This document shows, one piece after another, positions 1 to 5,770 of a stretch of 9,326 bases of DNA. The DNA is taken from assembly GCA_964387775.1 (NCBI GenBank), contig CAYLZO010000213.1:1-9326 (forward strand), in the 5' to 3' direction. Source of the stretch: CAYLZO01 sp964387775. GTDB taxonomy: Bacteria; Chloroflexota; Anaerolineae; JAAYZQ01. Made by a program: the position numbers and the translations under genes. How positions within the stretch are numbered: position 1 is the first letter of the stretch; each line of letters begins with the position of its first letter. Below the pieces are notes generated by a model. That model was given only the letters and a program-made list of their open reading frames with translations, was not told the DNA's origin and searched no databases.

Positions 1-536
1 GGCGGGGCGCCGGGGCTGGGCTGGCGCGTGGCGTGGGATGGGCCGGTCCTCTCGGCAGCGGGCGGCGCCGTCGCGTCCGGCCGATCCGGCGCCTGCCGGG
101 ATGCGGCGTGCGGGGCGGCGCGCCCGGCTGGCTGGCGCTTGGCTCGGTCGGGGCTGGTCCCCGGACGGCCGCTGCGCCGCAGTGAGAACACGGGCGGCGC
201 GCCCTCCGGTTTCGGCGGCTGGGCTGGCTGGGCCGGCTCGGGCCGGCGGGGCCGCAGTCCGTCCCCAAGGGGCGGTGGCGACGCCCGCCCGGGTGTGCGC
301 GCCGCCGTCGAGGCCGAATCCCCCTCGGCGTCCAGCGGGACGCCGGGCAGCGCGTCAAAGGGCGAAAAATCGACCAGCGGCAGGGCGGGCGCCAGGCTGC
401 GCACGACGGCGTCGGGCCGCGAGGCGGCGGCCAGCAGCCCTGGCGCCGGGTCGCCCAGGCGCGCGGCGGCGGCGCGAAAGGCGCGGACGCCGGCCCAGTC
501 TGCGGCTTGGCGCGAGTCGTTGGGCAAGGGGCTCAT
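1..536 (-). CDS. Pro/Ala/Arg-rich disordered protein of the contractile-tail operon, partial (runs off left edge)
   Basis: An open frame starts at ATG 536-534 and runs for 178 codons to the window edge without a stop, so the C-terminus is missing. The start is supported by an AAGGA ribosome site about 7 nt upstream and by an ATGA overlap with the stop of the preceding gene, which implies translational coupling. The first 70 or so residues look foldable (start MSPLPNDSRQAADWAG, then an Ala-rich stretch and a hydrophobic patch around residues 45-68). The rest is low-complexity Pro, Ala, Arg and Gly and is probably disordered. I recognise no family. Its position after the sheath, tube and chaperone-like genes suggests a structural or assembly role in the same tail machine, but that is inference from context. 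The DNA is extremely GC-rich, so long shadow frames also exist on the plus strand. I prefer this frame because of the operon coupling. Confidence 0.62.
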   Translation of the reverse strand, partial: MSPLPNDSRQAADWAGVRAFRAAAARLGDPAPGLLAAASRPDAVVRSLAPALPLVDFSPFDALPGVPLDAEGDSASTAARTPGRASPPPLGDGLRPRRPEPAQPAQPPKPEGAPPVFSLRRSGRPGTSPDRAKRQPAGRAAPHAASRQAPDRPDATAPPAAERTGPSHATRQPSPGAP

Positions 537-1000
537 GCCTGTTCCTTCAGCATCTGCAAGTGGAGCAGCACCTGGCCCAGGGTCAGCTCGTTCACCTCCT
601 GGGGCGTCCAGCCGAACTCGCGGGCCAGGACGAACGCGGCCTTGGCCAGCGGCGCCTCGCTCGTGGCCGAGAGGGCCTCGGTGGTGGCCGTGATGCCGCT
701 GATGTGGCTGACCTCGTTCAGCAGGAATTGGACGAGTCCCACGTGCAGCGCGGCGACCTGGGCCACGCTCATCTCCGGCTCGACCAGGGCGCGCTGGACC
801 ATCAGCGTGGCGGTGAGCTGGTCCTGCTCCTTGGCCGCCCGCGAGATGAGTTGCAGGTCGCGCACGGCCAGCGGCCGGAGCCGCACGGTCTGGGGCGCGT
901 CTGCGGTGCCTGGGTCCTGGCCGGGATGGAGCACGTCCGGCGGGATCTCGACCTCAAAGGTCAGGCTGCTGCCGGCGAGCAGTTCCTCGGCCGTCAGCAT
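533..1000 (-). CDS. Tail assembly chaperone-like protein
   Basis: 155 residues, mostly helical and acidic. The start ATG (1000-998) overlaps the stop of the tube gene by one base (TGATG), with GAGG just upstream. The end overlaps the next gene by four bases (ATGA). The N-terminal 45 residues look like beta strands (FEVEIP, then VRLRPL). After that come helices, ending in a motif around residues 129-151 (FGWTPQEVNELTLGQVLLHL). That ending recalls the C-termini of small proteins encoded next to tube genes in contractile phages and injection systems, where tail assembly chaperones guide the tape-measure protein. The call rests on position directly after sheath and tube, on size and on this weak similarity. 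No slippery heptamer for a programmed frameshift is evident at the 3' end. It could instead be a small structural protein specific to injection systems. Confidence 0.55.
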   Translation of the reverse strand: MLTAEELLAGSSLTFEVEIPPDVLHPGQDPGTADAPQTVRLRPLAVRDLQLISRAAKEQDQLTATLMVQRALVEPEMSVAQVAALHVGLVQFLLNEVSHISGITATTEALSATSEAPLAKAAFVLAREFGWTPQEVNELTLGQVLLHLQMLKEQA

Positions 1001-1494
1001 CAGGCCTCATCCTGCACAGTGAGGTAGAGGGCCTGGAAGCCGACCGATTCGAGGACAAAGTCGTCCTCGGGCAGCTTGTAGACCCAGTTGTCGAGCTTGA
1101 CGTCGTGGAGCGTGAGCGTGTTGCGCACGCCGGGCACGGCCGGGTTTTCCAGCAGGAGGGTGATGTTGAAGGCCGGCTGGGTCCAGCTCGCCGCCGGGCG
1201 GCTGTCGGCCGCCTCGCCCAGGAGCAGCTTGACCATGGCGCCGTTGATGTAGGCCCGGCCGATGGTGCCGGTGATGGTCACGTTGCCGGGGCGCAGCTCG
1301 GTGGCGTAGCGCTGGCCGATCTCGTGAAAGGCCTTGACGTCGGAGTGGACCTGGACGCTGACGTCCTGGACGCGGCCCACGGCCAGCAGCTCGTAGGCGT
1401 CCAGCACGGTCTGGGCCGTTTCGCCCTCGGTGCCCTGGGGCACAGAGAGGGCGATGGAGCCGTCGGCGCCGGTGAATACTCGTGTGTTAGCCAT
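1000..1494 (-). CDS. Contractile tail tube protein
   Basis: 164 residues, the usual size for the inner tube protein of contractile tails and injection systems (T4 gp19-like fold). Hexameric rings of this protein stack to form the conduit inside the sheath. The start ATG at 1494 is preceded by a strong AGGAGGAG ribosome site about 7 nt upstream, which overlaps the sheath stop codon. The sequence alternates short beta segments: VQDVSVQVHSDVKAFHEIG around 42-60, then GNVTITGTIGRAYINGAMV around 70-88, with a conserved-looking end, LESVGFQALYLTV, around 148-160. This matches the beta-sandwich and barrel pattern of tube subunits, where the N-terminal part names the object and the C-terminal part describes the strand seen in tail tubes. 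The gene lies directly after the sheath gene, the canonical order. I cannot tell phage from injection-system origin from this protein alone. Confidence 0.75.
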   Translation of the reverse strand: MANTRVFTGADGSIALSVPQGTEGETAQTVLDAYELLAVGRVQDVSVQVHSDVKAFHEIGQRYATELRPGNVTITGTIGRAYINGAMVKLLLGEAADSRPAASWTQPAFNITLLLENPAVPGVRNTLTLHDVKLDNWVYKLPEDDFVLESVGFQALYLTVQDEA

Positions 1495-1507
1495 TGGTTA
1501 TCTCCTC

Positions 1508-2590
1508 CTACTGTAGCACCAGGGTCACGGCGACAAAGTCGATGCTGAAGGTCGGCTGCAAGACGGCGTTGACGATGGCCCGGCCGGCGATCTCGTCCTG
1601 GCGGGTGGCCGTCACGGCCAGCTCGTAGCCGACGAGGGCCTCGTCCTGGACCATGGTCGTCAAAAAGCCGTCGATGGCGCCTTGCAGCGCCTTGCGCACC
1701 CGCTCGTTGTTCAGCCGCCCGATAAAGGGGTTGGACGCGAGGCGGATGCCGGCCTTGGCAAAGTCGGTGATGCGCCGGGTGGTGACCTGGGTAAAGGCCC
1801 CGTCGTCGGTGGTCAGGCCGCGCACGACGCGCACGCCGCGCCGCTCCTCCAGGACCATGAGCCGGCCGCCGACGAGCTGTACCATCTCGCCGTAGGAGAA
1901 GCGCTGGGCCAGCTTGACGACGCCGGGCAACACCTTGTTGGTCGGGCTGGACTGGGGCGCCAGGGTGCTGATGAGCCCGGCGACGGCGGCGGCGCTGTAG
2001 GTGCCGTTGAGGTTTACATTTTCGCCCGCCGTGGCGTCGTAGGCCTGGATGCCGGGGGTGGTCATGATGATGCGGTCGTTGGCCGTCACCTGGGCCAGGA
2101 TGTCGGCCACGGCGGTCTCGTCGCAGCCGACGACGGCCATCATGTCCTGGCCGCTGTTTTCGGCCGTCTCCAGGACGCTGCCAAAGACGGCCAGGGCCGT
2201 GGTCGTGTCCAACTCGGGGGCGACGAGGATGTTGACGTCGTCCTTGGCCAGCTCGTTGAACTCGGCGATGAATTCGGCCTGGCCGGGGCTGCCGGCGGGG
2301 TCGAGGGAGCGGGCAAAGGCCGTGCGGGCGCCGTTCTGGTAGAGCAGCTCCAGGCTTCGTGTGAGGTTGAGGGTGCCGCTGCCGCCATCGTAGGCGTCAT
2401 AGTCGCCAAAGGCGGCCTTGGCGCTGTCGTAATCGGACAGGATGTGGGTCTCGCCGGTGCCGTCGGCCGAGGTGCCCACGATGCCGATATTGCCGGTCGA
2501 GATGCCGCCGACGCTGATGAGGCCCTCGGCCCGAACGCGGATGTAGGTCCCCGGAATCACCAGTTCCGAGAGGGAAAAGCTTTCCGCCAT
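1508..2590 (-). CDS. Contractile tail sheath protein
   Basis: 360 residues, short for phage sheaths but normal for injection systems and R-type-like tails. The sheath surrounds the tube and contracts to drive it into a target. The start ATG at 2590 follows a strong GAGGAGGT site with a 9-nt spacer. The N-terminus (residues 9-40, ELVIPGTYIRVRAEG then GNIGIVGTS) matches the sheath opening that provides the arm for strand exchange with neighbours. The central domain contains DVNILVAPELD (118-128) and AAVAGLISTLAPQSSPTNKV (201-220), typical of the subtilisin-like sheath core. The C-terminal domain has GVRVVRGLTTDD (252-263), ITDFAKAGIR (274-283) and IGRLNNERVRKALQGAIDGF (290-309), characteristic of the conserved sheath C-terminus that mediates contacts between subunits. 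Expression probably comes from the promoter near 4000, reading through the SH3 gene and the repeat just upstream. Confidence 0.9.
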   Translation of the reverse strand: MAESFSLSELVIPGTYIRVRAEGLISVGGISTGNIGIVGTSADGTGETHILSDYDSAKAAFGDYDAYDGGSGTLNLTRSLELLYQNGARTAFARSLDPAGSPGQAEFIAEFNELAKDDVNILVAPELDTTTALAVFGSVLETAENSGQDMMAVVGCDETAVADILAQVTANDRIIMTTPGIQAYDATAGENVNLNGTYSAAAVAGLISTLAPQSSPTNKVLPGVVKLAQRFSYGEMVQLVGGRLMVLEERRGVRVVRGLTTDDGAFTQVTTRRITDFAKAGIRLASNPFIGRLNNERVRKALQGAIDGFLTTMVQDEALVGYELAVTATRQDEIAGRAIVNAVLQPTFSIDFVAVTLVLQ

Positions 2591-2613
2591 GGTAGATACC
2601 TCCTCTAAACTCT

Positions 2614-2718
2614 CGTCATAACGAGCCGCGTCGTTTGCGGCGAGGCAATCTCCGGTTCGCTAGCTGGAGATTGCGCGAACGTTCCGTTCGATGTCGCTCA
2701 CGCTCGCTCGCAATGACG
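2614..2718. repeat. Palindromic dispersed repeat between tail genes
   Basis: This is an imperfect palindrome of about 105 bp. The outer arms are CGTCATAACGAGC (2614-2626) and GCTCGCAATGACG (2706-2718), complementary at 11 of 13 positions. The inner arms are GCAATCTCC (2645-2653) and GGAGATTGC (2666-2674), perfectly complementary with a 12-nt loop. A further small palindrome lies around 2676-2690. The pattern GTCATTGCGAGC with GCAATCTCC recalls an intergenic repeat I have seen in many unrelated bacterial genomes. It ends one base from the stop codon of the upstream gene and stops 7 bases short of the sheath ribosome site. The transcript would fold into a long hairpin that could partly attenuate transcription or protect the RNA. 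It has no T-run and so is not a classic terminator. Confidence 0.72.
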
Positions 2719-2719
2719 G

Positions 2720-3748
2720 TTAGTCTGGAAACTCGTCCACGACTTCGACGTGATCGGCAAAGAGGCGAGTTCGTTCTGTGTCCAAAGTGACGTCCCCGGC
2801 GGCGATCTGCCGGGTGATGCGAATTTCGTCGATGAGTTCACCGCTGGCTTTGGTGGGTTCTTGCGTGACTTCCAGGAAGGCGACGTAGCGCTGGTCCTGG
2901 CGCAGCACGGTTGTTACCGGCTGATCCGCCGTGGCGAGGATGGCCGTGCCCGGATCGACGTCTGCGGTTCCCGGCGGGGCATCACCTCCTTCTGAAGGCT
3001 GGGTATCGGACGTGGGGCCGGGGCCATCGGGCTCTGTGTCTCCAGTGGGCCCGGGGCCTGAATCGTCTGTCACGGGGATCAACGGCAGGGGGATGGACGT
3101 TTCGGCCTGGTTGGCGCGCAGCCAGACGGCCCGGCCGTCAAAGCAGCAGCCCTGCACCCAGTCGGCGCCGTCGTTTCGTCCCAGCAGCTCAAACTGTTCG
3201 TCTTGTTGAGCTTGTCCGACGAGGGTCGAATCGTTGGCCGGCTCGGCGCGCAGGTTGACGTTGTTGGCGGTCACGGTGATGTGGGGTGGCGCGGGCGGCA
3301 GGGGGGTGGGGATGCTGGCAAAGCGCTGGTCCAGGTGGCAGCGGAGGAACACGGTGCAGTTCAGGGTGCCCGCGGGGGCTTCCCAGGCTCGCTCGCGGTT
3401 CACCCAGGTGAGCTCGGTGACGGCGGCGTGCACTTGTTCCAACTGGGGCCGGGTGATGGCCCACAGGCTCAACGTGAAGGCGACCTCGCCGCCGTAGCCG
3501 GTGGTAAATCCCAGGTCCAGGGGGCTGCCGTCCACGGTCTCGCGTTTCAGGCCAACGAGGTCGCCCAGGCCCGAACGGCGCGCGGTCTCGGCGGAAGCGG
3601 AGACGGTGATAAATGGCAGCTGGTTGAGCAGCCCAGGTTCGTACGCGCCGACTTGAATCAGCGCGCCCAAGTCGGATGGCAGATCTTCCCGAAGCACCGT
3701 CAACGCGTGCTCCACGGTGTGGTGGACAATTCGATCTATCGTTCGCAT
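2720..3748 (-). CDS. Tail-associated protein with central SH3b domain (Pvc16/tail-terminator-like position)
   Basis: 342 residues and the first gene of the tail operon. Residues 1-150 form a mixed alpha/beta domain (an N-terminal helix, then LPFITVSAS, then VAFTLSLWAI), which recalls the N-terminal domains of DUF4255/Pvc16-like or tail-terminator proteins that cap contractile tails; this similarity is weak. Residues 156-216 are a clear bacterial SH3 domain, with HITVTANNVNLRAEPANDST opening the fold, then a central EQFELLGRN strand and a DWVQ...AVWLRA ending. Residues 221-265 are a Gly/Pro/Asp/Thr linker that repeats GPGPT-x-DT-x-P twice. Residues 266-342 form a further beta-rich domain. The start ATG at 3748 has only a weak ribosome site (AAGAG, close to the start), and no upstream in-frame start exists before a stop. 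SH3b domains commonly bind cell-wall peptides or glycans, so this protein may anchor or target the tail. That function is inferred. Confidence 0.6.
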   Translation of the reverse strand: MRTIDRIVHHTVEHALTVLREDLPSDLGALIQVGAYEPGLLNQLPFITVSASAETARRSGLGDLVGLKRETVDGSPLDLGFTTGYGGEVAFTLSLWAITRPQLEQVHAAVTELTWVNRERAWEAPAGTLNCTVFLRCHLDQRFASIPTPLPPAPPHITVTANNVNLRAEPANDSTLVGQAQQDEQFELLGRNDGADWVQGCCFDGRAVWLRANQAETSIPLPLIPVTDDSGPGPTGDTEPDGPGPTSDTQPSEGGDAPPGTADVDPGTAILATADQPVTTVLRQDQRYVAFLEVTQEPTKASGELIDEIRITRQIAAGDVTLDTERTRLFADHVEVVDEFPD

Positions 3749-3977
3749 CGCTCTTGTGTCTAGTTGGATCTGAGCGCTTCTCGAACCGGGTCAGATTCGG
3801 TTTTGCGGAAAGGATAGAGCTACCAGAGTGCCAGGAATGAGATTAAATGGATAAGAGTAGAAAGATGCACTCAAACGGTATGGTGGACGTCTGTAAATCC
3901 TCGGCCAACGATGAGACGATGAGTTACCTGCGACGGCGCAGCAAAGCAAAAAGGTGAAAAAACCTGGAACAATGTTG
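3749..3977 (-). other. Long 5' leader of the tail operon
   Basis: About 220 nt separate the predicted transcription start near 3970 from the first tail gene, with no supportable gene inside. Small inverted repeats are visible: CTGCG-CCGT-CGCAG near 3930-3943, and ATCTGA/TCAGAT arms at 3768-3773 and 3791-3796 with a 17-nt loop just ahead of the coding region. The stretch is distinctly lower in GC than the flanking genes. I do not recognise a known riboswitch. A 71-codon frame crosses the region, but it starts inside the promoter, so I reject it. Confidence 0.35.
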
Positions 3978-4006
3978 AGTATACCACATTCGTTTTGTGC
4001 TGTCAA
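3978..4006 (-). promoter_or_regulatory. Sigma70-type promoter for the contractile-tail operon
   Basis: Reading the minus strand, a perfect -35 TTGACA (4006-4001) is followed by a 17-nt spacer and TATACT (3983-3978), five of six bases of the -10 consensus. Transcription would start near 3970 and run leftwards into the tail genes. It is the best housekeeping promoter in this half of the window. It implies constitutive competence for expression unless the leader or a repressor intervenes. Confidence 0.72.
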
Positions 4007-4068
4007 GGCTCAGATCAGCCGTCCAGCTAAGCCTGAGCAAACAAAGATCCATCTGCGGGCCACGAGGC

Positions 4069-4097
4069 TTGCCGCCCGGGGGACGCCGTGCTATGAT
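4069..4097 (+). promoter_or_regulatory. Possible orphan plus-strand promoter
   Basis: TTGCCG (4069-4074), a 17-nt spacer and TATGAT (4092-4097) form a plausible plus-strand sigma70 promoter. Downstream lie a weak hairpin (ACCG...CGGT near 4117-4133) and an AGGAGGGG ribosome-like site at about 4146-4153. No credible gene follows in the correct spacing, so this may be the remaining 5' end of a lost gene. The motifs are short and could be chance. Confidence 0.3.
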
Positions 4098-4142
4098 GTT
4101 GCGCAGGCTCTCGGACCGAACGCCGTCCGGTTCCGGGTGGAT

Positions 4143-4427
4143 TCAAGGAGGGGACGAAAGGTAGGCGGCATGGGCCGGGCAGTGCATAGCTCCAGGTTTG
4201 GTGCGCTCGTCGTGGTTCCGCTGCTCGTTGTAGGTGTGCAGTTCAGCCCGCAACGGGGACAACTGTGTTCCCAGCCAGTCCAGGTAGAGCAAGAGGTACG
4301 GTTTGTGGTTATCGAATCGCTGGCTCATCTTGAGCACGTCCGGATTGTCCAGGTGGGACATGGCCGCAATCGCTTCATCCAACAGCCACTCGTTGATCTC
4401 TTGGTCGCACAGAGAACGCAGAGAACC
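4143..4427 (-). pseudogene. C-terminal fragment of an unrecognised protein, truncated at a dispersed repeat
   Basis: The frame ends at TGA (4145-4143) and is open back to a TAG at 4430-4428. Its upstream part (about 4407-4427) is translated repeat sequence rather than gene. The protein-like part begins around residue CDQEINEWLLDEAIAAMS, with amphipathic helices continuing through NHKPYLLLYLDWLGTQLSPL, and tails off into a charged end. There is no ATG with a ribosome site at the front; only a TTG at 4382 or an internal ATG could start it. It looks like the 3' end of a longer gene cut by the repeat at 4407. I do not recognise the family. It could instead be a small real protein starting at TTG, but no supporting signal is seen. 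Confidence 0.45.
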
Positions 4428-4494
4428 CTACAGTTAAAGCCTGAAAAACTCTGTGCCCTCTGCGTCTCTGCGGTGAAAACATGACTTTTTCAGG
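4407..4494. repeat. Composite inverted-repeat element with iterated CGCAGAG units (MITE/REP-like)
   Basis: One arm, GCACAGAGAACGCAGAG (4407-4423), is inverted relative to a second arm at 4449-4473. On the minus strand the second arm reads as three iterations: CGCAGAG, CGCAGAG and CACAGAG. Nested inside is a perfect 9-bp inverted pair, CCTGAAAAA (4440-4448) and TTTTTCAGG (4486-4494), bounding a 55-bp unit. The element lies 6 bases beyond the pstB stop and seems to truncate the neighbouring gene fragment. The iterated GCAGAGACGCAGAG motif recalls dispersed repeats in many environmental genomes. It may also form the 3' end structure of the pst transcript, although it is not a classic terminator. 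Confidence 0.65.
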
Positions 4495-4500
4495 ACTCTC

Positions 4501-5262
4501 CTAGCCGTACCTCCCCGTTACGTACCCCTCGGTGCGCGAGTCCTGGGGGCGGGTAAAGATCTCTTCACCGATGTCCGCCTCGACCAACTCGCCATCGAGC
4601 AGAAAGGCAGCATAGTCGGCCACCCGGGCACCCTGTTGCACGCTGTGGGGCACCAGCACGACGGTGTATTCCTGCTTTAACTCCTGCAACGAGTTCTCCA
4701 CCTTGGCCGTGGACAGCGGGTCGAGGCCCGAGGTGGGATTGTCCAGCAGGATCACGTCGGGCTCGAGGGCCAGAGTGCGGGCGATACACAGCCGCTGCTG
4801 CTGCCCGCCCGATAGCCGCAGGGCCGGATCGTGTAACCGGTCCTGGACTTCGTCCCACAGGGCGGCCTGGCGCAAACTGCGCTCCACGCGCTCGTCGAGA
4901 CGCGCCTGCCGCCGCTCACCTTGCATGCGCAAGCCGAAGGTCAAGTTCTCGTATATGGTCATCGGCAGGGGGATGGGCAGGGCAAAGACCATCCCTACCC
5001 GGCGGCGCAGAGCGGTGACGTCCACGCCCGGCGTATAGACGTCTTCCCCGTCCAGGAGCACGTGCCCTTTGCGTTCTGTCTCTTCATTCTCGATCAGGTC
5101 GTTCAGCCGGTTCAGGCAGCGGAGTAATGTGCTCTTACCCGCGTGCGACGGCCCAAAGATGACCGTGATCTGGTTCGCCGGAATGTCGAGGCTCACGTCG
5201 CGCAGGGCCACGTCGCCGTTGTACGAGAAGCTCAGGTTACGAATTGAAAACTTGACGGCCAT
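4501..5262 (-). CDS. pstB: Phosphate ABC transporter ATP-binding protein PstB with altered catalytic motifs
   Basis: 253 residues, the usual PstB length; the cytoplasmic ATPase of the high-affinity phosphate importer. I chose ATG 5262 (MAVKFSIRNL) because GAGGGAG lies just upstream; a TTG at 5280 would give a longer form. Visible motifs are Walker A GPSHAGKST (37-45), signature LSGGQQQR (150-157), Walker B ILLD (171-174), D-loop SGLD (178-181) and H-loop His206 in VPHSVQQ. Family-specific stretches such as RQAALWDEVQDRLHDPAL (131-148) and YAAFLLDGELVE (217-228) identify PstB rather than another importer. Oddities: the Q-loop reads VFALPIPLP, so Gln is replaced by Ala94, and Walker B is followed by Asn175 (DNPTS) where the catalytic Glu belongs. 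The codons, GCC and AAT, are several changes from the expected ones. ATP hydrolysis may be weak or absent. No phoU follows. Confidence 0.93.
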   Translation of the reverse strand: MAVKFSIRNLSFSYNGDVALRDVSLDIPANQITVIFGPSHAGKSTLLRCLNRLNDLIENEETERKGHVLLDGEDVYTPGVDVTALRRRVGMVFALPIPLPMTIYENLTFGLRMQGERRQARLDERVERSLRQAALWDEVQDRLHDPALRLSGGQQQRLCIARTLALEPDVILLDNPTSGLDPLSTAKVENSLQELKQEYTVVLVPHSVQQGARVADYAAFLLDGELVEADIGEEIFTRPQDSRTEGYVTGRYG

Positions 5263-5291
5263 GACATCTCCCTCATTCAAGAAAACGAAAT

Positions 5292-5325
5292 AAGGACACA
5301 GATTTACACAGATTGCACAGATTTT
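5292..5325 (+). repeat. Left inverted repeat of the GxxExxY cassette
   Basis: It begins AAGGACACAGATTT and contains three iterations of a CACAGATT core (ACACAGATT, ACACAGATT, GCACAGATT). Its first 14 bases are identical to the first 14 of the right copy read inwards. Differences are one substitution and a 1-2 base indel between cores. Confidence 0.8.
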
Positions 5326-5331
5326 GGTTTC

Positions 5332-5742
5332 TCATTGTTTGGGGTTGGTCCAGGCCAAGCTGCCTTTGCGGTGGTTGTCATAGACTTTGCGCTTGATGTC
5401 CGGTTTGGGGCCAAAGTTGAGCAAAAGGCCAACTTCGTAGGCCGTGGCTTTCAAGTAGTTCAGCAATTGTGCCTCGTGATCCCGAATCAGGGCGCGGGTG
5501 GCTTTCAATTCGACGATGACCCGGTCTGCAACCAACAGGTTGGCATTGTATTCGCCTATCGGTTGCCCTGCATAGTAGACGTGAATCTGTGCTTGGGGCA
5601 CTACTTCCACTCCCAGTCTGGTCAACTCGATGACCATAGCTTTCTCATAGACCTTCTCCAGGAACCCATAGCCCAGAGTATTGTAGACGGTGTAGAACGC
5701 TCGGATGATCCGATCTGTGATGGCTTTATGTTTCGCTTCCAT
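5332..5742 (-). CDS. GxxExxY family protein (PD-(D/E)XK nuclease-like)
   Basis: 136 residues, full length for the family. The name-giving motif is GFLEKVY (26-32). The predicted nuclease core has Asp73 in the strand LLVADRVIVE, then E78-x-K80 (VELKA) and Gln92 in the helix AQLLNYLKA, matching the D...ExK...Q arrangement of the PD-(D/E)XK superfamily. All expected acidic and lysine positions are present, so the enzyme could be active. The family's cellular role and substrate are not established. The start ATG at 5742 has a GGGAGGA site 6 nt upstream. The gene lies in the same orientation as pst and would be co-transcribed. It is bounded by inverted repeats and has lower GC than its neighbours, pointing to acquisition as a cassette. 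It has no membrane segment or signal peptide and is presumably cytoplasmic. Confidence 0.88.
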   Translation of the reverse strand: MEAKHKAITDRIIRAFYTVYNTLGYGFLEKVYEKAMVIELTRLGVEVVPQAQIHVYYAGQPIGEYNANLLVADRVIVELKATRALIRDHEAQLLNYLKATAYEVGLLLNFGPKPDIKRKVYDNHRKGSLAWTNPKQ

Positions 5743-5770
5743 ATCGTCCTCCCGGTGAGACCGAAAACGG

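Noticed and set aside
38..1027. Long plus-strand open frame across the left end
   Set aside because: It is the antisense shadow of two coupled minus-strand tail genes in very GC-rich DNA. Its product is low-complexity Ala/Arg/Gly with no family-like motif.
1682..2608. Plus-strand open frame opposite the sheath gene
   Set aside because: The Gly/Asp/Val-rich product mirrors the codon pattern of the sheath gene, which has clear family motifs and a strong ribosome site.
3767..3800. tRNA-like T-loop motif (GGTTCGA) on the minus strand
   Set aside because: No acceptor, D or anticodon arm can be built around it.
3791..4006. 71-codon minus-strand frame ahead of the tail operon
   Set aside because: Its only start is a TTG lying in the -35 hexamer of a strong promoter, so the transcript would begin after the start codon. 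It has no ribosome site.
4143..4427. Possible phoU remnant downstream of pstB
   Set aside because: The position would suit phoU, but the residues show none of the PhoU helical repeat motifs, so no such assignment is made.
3954..4484. 176-codon plus-strand frame over the spacer
   Set aside because: It runs through the dispersed repeat and has no recognisable motif. The ribosome-like site is about 18 nt from the nearest ATG.
5292..5325. Iterated CACAGATT units considered as a CRISPR or iteron array
   Set aside because: There are only three short iterations without unique spacers of CRISPR size and no cas or rep gene. The paired inverted arrangement fits element ends better.
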